Assembly (NCBI GenBank): GCA_023432885.1 | Contig: JAEZEU010000328.1 | Location: 1 to 9,448 of the forward strand | Length of the DNA stretch: 9,448 nt | Direction: 5' to 3' | Origin: Pseudomonadota bacterium | Lineage (GTDB): Bacteria; Pseudomonadota; Alphaproteobacteria; Rhizobiales; Xanthobacteraceae | Shown here: positions 5,808 to 9,448 of the stretch, one piece after another | Position numbering within the stretch: the first letter of the stretch is position 1 | How the letters are laid out: each line of letters opens with the position of its first letter | Program-made: the position numbers and the translations under genes | The notes under the pieces: generated by a model | What the model was told of the DNA's origin: nothing | The model's database searches: none | What the model saw: the letters and a program-made list of their open reading frames with translations, nothing else

Positions 5808-6854
5808 TTAATTGTCGCTGTCGTTTCCGAACAATCCAAATTGCGCCGGATCTCGCGCGGGCTCGGCGAGGCCCAGGTGGCGGAAGGCGTGTGAGGTCAA
5901 CAGCCGGCCGCGCGGGGTGCGCTGCAAGTAGCCGCACTGGATCAGATAGGGCTCGATGATGTCCTCGATGGCGTCGCGCGGCTCGGAGAGCGCGGCCGCC
6001 ATGGTCTCGACGCCAACAGGGCCGCCGCCATAGTTCAGCGCGATCGTGGTAAGATACCGTCGGTCCATCGCGTCCAGGCCTGCGCCATCGACCTCGAGCG
6101 CGCTCAGCGCGTGATCGGCGATGGCGCGGTCGACCGAATCGGCGTTCGCGGCGGACGCAAAATCGCGCACGCGGCGCAAGAGGCGGCCGGCAATGCGCGG
6201 CGTCCCGCGCGCGCGGCGAGCGATCTCGTTGGCGCCATCACTGGTCATGCCGATGTTGAGCACCCGGGCGCCGCGGGTGACGATCTTCTCCAGCTCGTCC
6301 TCGGTGTAGAAATTCAGGCGCACCGGAATGCCGAAGCGGTCCCGCAAGGGATTGGTCAGCAGCCCTGCGCGTGTCGTGGCGCCGACGAGGGTGAACTTGG
6401 CGAGCTCGATCTTCACCGAGCGCGCCGCCGGCCCCTCGCCGATGATGAGGTCGAGCTGAAAATCTTCCATCGCGGGATAGAGCACTTCCTCCACCGCCGG
6501 GCTGAGGCGATGGATTTCGTCGATGAAGAGTACGTCGCGCTCTTCGAGATTGGTGAGCAGCGCGGCGAGATCGCCGGCCTTGGCGATCACCGGACCCGAC
6601 GTGGCGCGAAAGCCGACGCCGAGCTCGCGCGCCACGATCTGCGCCAGCGTGGTCTTGCCAAGGCCCGGCGGGCCGACAAACAGCACATGATCCAGCGCCT
6701 CGCCGCGCTTGCGCGCCGCCTCGATGAAGATCGAGAGATTCTTGCGCGCCTGCGCCTGCCCGACGAATTCGGACAGCAGTTGCGGGCGCAGCGCGGTATC
6801 GCCGACATCGTCGCTGCGGCGTTCGGGCGTGACGATGCGGGAGGGAGTGGTCAC
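5808..6854 (-). CDS. ruvB: Holliday junction branch migration ATPase RuvB
   Basis: RuvB (348 residues) is the hexameric AAA+ motor that, with RuvA, drives branch migration of Holliday junctions during recombinational repair. Motifs in order are FVGQAQARKNL (30-40), Walker A GPPGLGKT (61-68), Walker B VLFIDEIHRL (108-117), sensor I GATTRAG (158-164), and NPLRDRFGIP (168-177) carrying the arginine finger. The sensor II region is GTPRIAGRLLRRVRDF (217-232). The C-terminal winged-helix domain includes EPYLIQCGYLQRTPRGR (301-317). Length is normal for the family. It starts with GTG at 6854 and overlaps the ruvA stop by four bases (GTGA), a classic translational coupling. The 299 bases after it hold no intact gene. 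Confidence 0.98.
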   Translation of the reverse strand: MTTPSRIVTPERRSDDVGDTALRPQLLSEFVGQAQARKNLSIFIEAARKRGEALDHVLFVGPPGLGKTTLAQIVARELGVGFRATSGPVIAKAGDLAALLTNLEERDVLFIDEIHRLSPAVEEVLYPAMEDFQLDLIIGEGPAARSVKIELAKFTLVGATTRAGLLTNPLRDRFGIPVRLNFYTEDELEKIVTRGARVLNIGMTSDGANEIARRARGTPRIAGRLLRRVRDFASAANADSVDRAIADHALSALEVDGAGLDAMDRRYLTTIALNYGGGPVGVETMAAALSEPRDAIEDIIEPYLIQCGYLQRTPRGRLLTSHAFRHLGLAEPARDPAQFGLFGNDSDN

Positions 6855-7468
6855 TTGGCCAATTCCTTCAAGCCCAGCCGGATCAATTGCGCGGTCTCGG
6901 CATTTTCACCGGCGCTGCGCGCGGCCGAGGCGATAGCGGCAGCGGCCTGCGGCTGGCCGTAGCCGAGATTGACCAGCGCGGAGATCGCATCGGCCACCGG
7001 GCGCGGCGCGCGCGCATCGTCAATGGCGCCGGCGAGATGCGCCACCGCCGGGTCGACATTGGCGAATGCAGGCGCCTTGTCCTTCAGCTCCGTGACGATG
7101 CGCTCGGCGACCTTCGGGCCGACGCCGGGCGTGCGCGACACGGCGGCCTTGTCGCGCAGCGCGATTGCATTGGCAAGATCCGACGGCGGCAGCGTGCCGA
7201 GCACGGACAGTGCGACCTTGGCGCCGACGCCCTGCACGGTCTGCAGCAGGCGGAACCATTCGCGCTCGTGATCGGTGCGGAAGCCGAACAGTTTGATCTG
7301 GTCCTCGCGCACATAGGTCTCGATCGAGAGCACCGCCGCATCGCCCGGCGACGGCATCGCCTGCAGTGTGCGCGCGGAGCAATGTACCTGATAGCCGACG
7401 CCGCCGACGTCGAGGATGACAAAATCCTCACCGTAGGAATCGATCAGGCCCTTCAACTTGCCGATCAT
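6851..7468 (-). CDS. ruvA: Holliday junction DNA-binding protein RuvA
   Basis: RuvA (205 residues) forms the tetramer that holds the four-way junction and loads RuvB. Domain I is an OB fold starting MIGKLKGLIDSYGEDFVILD, with the acidic pin Glu55-Asp56 (YVREDQIKLFGF) at the same positions as in E. coli. Domain II has two helix-hairpin-helix motifs, QGVGAKVALSVL (79-90) and TPGVGPKVAERIVTEL (113-128). After an Ala/Pro-rich linker, domain III (about 157-205) binds RuvB. An in-frame GTG lies three codons upstream at 7477, but the ATG at 7468 is preceded by AGGTGG at five bases and gives the family N-terminus. It overlaps ruvB by four bases and lies 133 bases downstream of ruvC. Confidence 0.98.
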   Translation of the reverse strand: MIGKLKGLIDSYGEDFVILDVGGVGYQVHCSARTLQAMPSPGDAAVLSIETYVREDQIKLFGFRTDHEREWFRLLQTVQGVGAKVALSVLGTLPPSDLANAIALRDKAAVSRTPGVGPKVAERIVTELKDKAPAFANVDPAVAHLAGAIDDARAPRPVADAISALVNLGYGQPQAAAAIASAARSAGENAETAQLIRLGLKELAK

Positions 7469-7539
7469 TGGCACCACCTGAATTCGACGCAGATGCCGGA
7501 TTCGACATCTTGATCAGTGAGGGACGCACCAGCGGAAGT

Positions 7540-7567
7540 GCTCCCTCGCCCTTGCGGGGGAGGGAGC
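7540..7567. repeat. Palindromic repeat-like hairpin between ruvC and ruvA
   Basis: GCTCCCTC (7540-7547) and GAGGGAGC (7560-7567) form a perfect 8-base stem. Beyond one G-G mismatch, CCC (7549-7551) pairs with GGG (7556-7558) around a TTGC loop. From memory, similar elements built on CTCCC, GCAAG and GGGAG occur between many genes in Bradyrhizobium and relatives, so this is probably a dispersed palindromic element. It starts about 35 bases past the ruvC stop in the minus direction and lacks a U-run. It could attenuate or stabilise ruvC mRNA. Confidence 0.6.
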
Positions 7568-7601
7568 CTGACCGGCGTGCTCTTCATGCTGAATTCGCCG
7601 A

Positions 7602-8129
7602 TCATGCGCCGGCGACCTTCAGGCGCAGTCCGATGCTGGCGCGGTGGTGGGCGTGGGTGATGGCGATCGCCAGCGCGTCGGCGGCGTCGGGCGATTTGGG
7701 ATCGGCTTTCGGCAAAAGAATTTTCAGCATCACGGCGATCTGGTTCTTATCGGCATGGCCCGCTCCCACCACCGTCTTCTTCACCTGGTTCGGCGCGTAT
7801 TCGGCAACTGTGAGGCCGACCATCGCGGGCGCCAGCATGGCGACACCGCGGGCCTGCCCAAGTTTCAGCGTGGCGACGCCATCCTTGTTGACAAAGGTCT
7901 GCTCGACCGCGGCCTCGGCAGGCTTGTAATCGCCGAGCACGGCGGCGAGCCCTTCATGGATCGCGAGCAGCCGGGCCGACAGCGGCAGGTCCTGCGGCGG
8001 CTCGACCGAGCCGCACCCGACGAAAGTCAGGCGGGTGCCCTCGCTTTCAATGATGCCCCAGCCGGTGCGGCGCAGGCCCGGGTCGATGCCGAGGATACGG
8101 ACGGGGTGGCGAATCGGTAGAGGTGCCAT
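7602..8129 (-). CDS. ruvC: Crossover junction endodeoxyribonuclease RuvC
   Basis: RuvC (175 residues) is the dimeric RNase H-fold resolvase that cuts Holliday junctions symmetrically after RuvAB has positioned them. The four catalytic acids are all present at the expected spacing: Asp16 (LGIDPGLRRTGWG), Glu76 (AAVEQTFVNKD), Asp148 and Asp151 (SPDAADALAIAITHAH). They correspond to E. coli Asp7, Glu66, Asp138 and Asp141. The N-terminus carries about nine residues (MAPLPIRHP) more than the E. coli protein. It starts with ATG at 8129; no good Shine-Dalgarno sequence is visible. It lies 124 bases downstream of yebC and 133 bases upstream of ruvA, so it could belong to a loose yebC-ruvCAB operon or have its own promoter. 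Confidence 0.97.
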   Translation of the reverse strand: MAPLPIRHPVRILGIDPGLRRTGWGIIESEGTRLTFVGCGSVEPPQDLPLSARLLAIHEGLAAVLGDYKPAEAAVEQTFVNKDGVATLKLGQARGVAMLAPAMVGLTVAEYAPNQVKKTVVGAGHADKNQIAVMLKILLPKADPKSPDAADALAIAITHAHHRASIGLRLKVAGA

Positions 8130-8253
8130 GGGCTAGTGATAACGCCACCGCGACGTGAACGAAACATAAACGATACGTCATCCTACGCCGCAGCCGGCTG
8201 TGGGAATCTCGAGGTCACGGCCGGGTCGCCCGATCGAGCCAGGCGAGGACAGA

Positions 8254-9000
8254 TTACCCGCCCATTTTCGCGACAAGCGCGTCGGACACCTCGAAATTGG
8301 CGAAGACGTTCTGCACGTCGTCGTGCTCGTTGAGCAGATCCATCAGCTTGAGCAGCTTTTCGCCGGTCTCGTCGTCCACCGCCACCGTATTCTGCGGTTT
8401 CCAGGTCATCGCCGCCTTGCGCGGCTCGCCGAACTTGGCCTCGAGCGCTTTCGCCACATCGCGGAACGTCCCCTGCGACGCATAGATTTCATGACCGCCC
8501 TCGCCGGAGACGACGTCGTCGGCGCCGGCCTCGATAGCGGCGTCCAGCATGGCGTCGTCGGAGGCAGCGCTGCGGTCATATTCGATGATGCCGGTGTGGT
8601 CGAACATGAAGGAAACCGAGCCGGTTTCGCCGAGATTGCCGCCGGACTTGGAGAACATCGAACGGATGTCGGAGGCGGCGCGATTGCGGTTGTCGGTCAG
8701 CGCCTCGACGATGACGGCAACCCCTCCGGGGCCATAGCCCTCGTAGCGGATTTCGTCATAGTTCTCGCTGTCCGACCCCATCGCCTTCTTGATGGCTCGC
8801 TCGATATTGTCTTTCGGCATGTTCTCCTGGCGCGCCGCCAGCACCGCCGCCCGCAATCGCGGGTTCATGGCCGGATCCGGCGTTCCCAGCTTGGCCGCAA
8901 CCGTGATTTCCCGCGCCAGCTTGCCGAACAGCTTCGACTTCTGGGCGTCCTGCCGCCCCTTGCGGTGCATGATGTTCTTGAATTGGGAATGGCCGGCCAT
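8254..9000 (-). CDS. yebC: YebC/PmpR family regulator (TACO1 family)
   Basis: This 248-residue protein matches the YebC/TACO1 family along its whole length. The N-terminal signature is MAGHSQFKNIMHRKGRQDAQ (1-20), followed by KLAREITVAAKLG, then MPKDNIERAIKKA (61-73). The segment YEGYGPGGVAVIVEALTDNR (86-105) is diagnostic. The acidic C-terminal domain includes ISEYD-type strands (IIEYDRS, 138-144). Family members were named as transcriptional regulators, while TACO1 and some bacterial members act in translation, easing ribosome stalling at proline-rich stretches. Which role applies here cannot be read from sequence. In many proteobacteria yebC lies just upstream of ruvC, as it does here. It starts with ATG at 9000 with a weak ribosome site and a good promoter about 50 bases upstream. 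Confidence 0.97.
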   Translation of the reverse strand: MAGHSQFKNIMHRKGRQDAQKSKLFGKLAREITVAAKLGTPDPAMNPRLRAAVLAARQENMPKDNIERAIKKAMGSDSENYDEIRYEGYGPGGVAVIVEALTDNRNRAASDIRSMFSKSGGNLGETGSVSFMFDHTGIIEYDRSAASDDAMLDAAIEAGADDVVSGEGGHEIYASQGTFRDVAKALEAKFGEPRKAAMTWKPQNTVAVDDETGEKLLKLMDLLNEHDDVQNVFANFEVSDALVAKMGG

Positions 9001-9047
9001 TGCTGGGTCTCGAGATTCGCCTGGGGATGGGAGATGGAAAGCGCGGC

Positions 9048-9076
9048 GTTATAGGCCGCGAGACTGGCAAAATCAA
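9048..9076 (-). promoter_or_regulatory. Sigma70-type promoter of yebC within an inverted repeat
   Basis: On the minus strand TTGATT (9076-9071), a 17-base spacer and TATAAC (9053-9048) form a good housekeeping promoter. Transcription would start near 9041, leaving a leader of about 40 bases before the yebC ATG. The -10 box lies in the centre of a perfect inverted repeat, CGCGGC (9042-9047) and GCCGCG (9055-9060), so a protein binding the dyad would cover the -10. Confidence 0.55.
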
Positions 9077-9133
9077 AGATTCCTGCGGTTTTTTAGCCTA
9101 TTGCACGGAGATCTGCCTAGTTCTGAGGCACCA

Positions 9134-9148
9134 TTAACCATGAGTTCA
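9134..9148 (+). promoter_or_regulatory. Near-consensus CtrA binding site upstream of the chemotaxis gene
   Basis: TTAACCATGAGTTCA matches the alphaproteobacterial CtrA consensus TTAA-N7-TTAA at seven of eight defined bases. The first half also extends as TTAACCAT, the common CtrA half-site. It lies 51-65 bases before the ATG at 9199. Motility and chemotaxis genes are frequent CtrA targets, which supports the reading. No clear -35/-10 pair was found nearby. Confidence 0.35.
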
Positions 9149-9198
9149 TGTGCTGATGAGAGGATGCGGCGGGAATTTCAATCAGCAAGAGCACCTTC

Positions 9199-9448
9199 AT
9201 GGCGTTCGGCCTGTTTCGAAAGCGTCCGGCGGAATCGACCGCGCTTGCCCATAATGCAGGGGGCGCGCCGATAGTTGAAGCTACCCAAATTCCCGCAACC
9301 AGCGAGCCTGATACAGCTTCCGAGGGCGATTCGGCGCGCGCCATCCTCGAGCTGCTGGAGCTCGAATTAGGGGCCATGATCGGCCAGCTTGAGCGGGCCG
9401 CCGGTTCCGTTGCCGGCGGGGCGCGAGCATCCGCCACCGCCCTCTCCA
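9199..9448 (+). CDS. Methyl-accepting chemotaxis-like protein, N-terminal part only
   Basis: The frame opens with ATG at 9199 and is still open at the window end, giving 83 residues. It starts MAFGLFRKRPAESTALAH, runs through a polar linker rich in Pro, Thr and Ser, and becomes helical from about residue 47 (ARAILELLELELGAMIGQLE, then RAAGSVAGGARASATALS). No membrane segment is seen so far. The heptad-like helix with Ala, Glu and Gly resembles the start of cytoplasmic methyl-accepting chemotaxis proteins of Bradyrhizobium, but the diagnostic signalling hairpin lies outside the window. A coiled-coil protein of another kind is possible. The gene is divergent from yebC, with 198 bases between the start codons. 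Confidence 0.6.
   Translation, partial: MAFGLFRKRPAESTALAHNAGGAPIVEATQIPATSEPDTASEGDSARAILELLELELGAMIGQLERAAGSVAGGARASATALS

Noticed and set aside
6111..6962. A 283-residue plus-strand frame opposite ruvB
   Set aside because: RuvB is unmistakable on the minus strand, and the plus-strand translation is an Arg/Ala/Gly-rich shadow.
7465..7587. A 40-codon minus-strand frame between ruvC and ruvA that ends overlapping the ruvA ATG
   Set aside because: Part of it is the translated palindromic repeat (PPPQGRG), and no ribosome site precedes it. The ATGA overlap with ruvA is probably chance.
8191..8200. Perfect 10-base palindrome CAGCCGGCTG upstream of ruvC
   Set aside because: It has no loop for a hairpin and is too short and GC-rich to call an operator without other evidence.
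8200..9054. A 284-residue plus-strand frame opposite yebC
   Set aside because: It mirrors YebC codon bias and has no motif. YebC matches its family along its full length.

Overview
This is a high-GC chromosomal window from an alphaproteobacterium, most likely Bradyrhizobium or a close relative in the Nitrobacteraceae. That assignment is an inference. It rests on the run yebC-ruvC-ruvA-ruvB, strongly GC-biased third codon positions, and close agreement of the RuvABC, YebC and YbgC proteins with their families. Most of the window is ordinary housekeeping and accessory DNA. I see no CRISPR array, transposase, phage gene, toxin-antitoxin pair or recognisable new defence system.

Layout, left to right. 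A small secreted outer-membrane-type protein (86-682, minus) has a TATAAT box almost touching its start codon. A TetR/AcrR regulator with a basic AT-hook-like N-terminus (852-1550, minus) is divergent from a beta-class glutathione S-transferase (1661-2305, plus), a classic local regulator and detoxification-enzyme pair. A strong hairpin at 2368-2391 separates the GST from the convergent minus-strand genes. Those genes, in their reading order, are a Tat-exported metallophosphoesterase (4594-5508), the thioesterase ybgC (4080-4529), a DUF1348/SnoaL-like protein (3532-3999) and a membrane-anchored SGNH hydrolase (2444-3415).

The right half is the Holliday-junction module on the minus strand: yebC (8254-9000), ruvC (7602-8129), ruvA (6851-7468) and ruvB (5808-6854). 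ruvA and ruvB overlap by 4 bases. ruvC and ruvA are separated by 133 bases that hold a dispersed-repeat-like hairpin. Upstream of yebC is a good sigma70-type promoter. Divergent from it, a methyl-accepting-chemotaxis-like gene starts at 9199 and runs off the window, with a near-consensus CtrA site in front of it.

The less ordinary points are these. The 299-base gap between ruvB and the metallophosphoesterase contains what looks like a frameshifted small coding sequence. ybgC has no tolQ behind it and probably starts at a GTG just downstream of a hairpin that abuts its ribosome binding site. Several inverted repeats sit on probable promoters.
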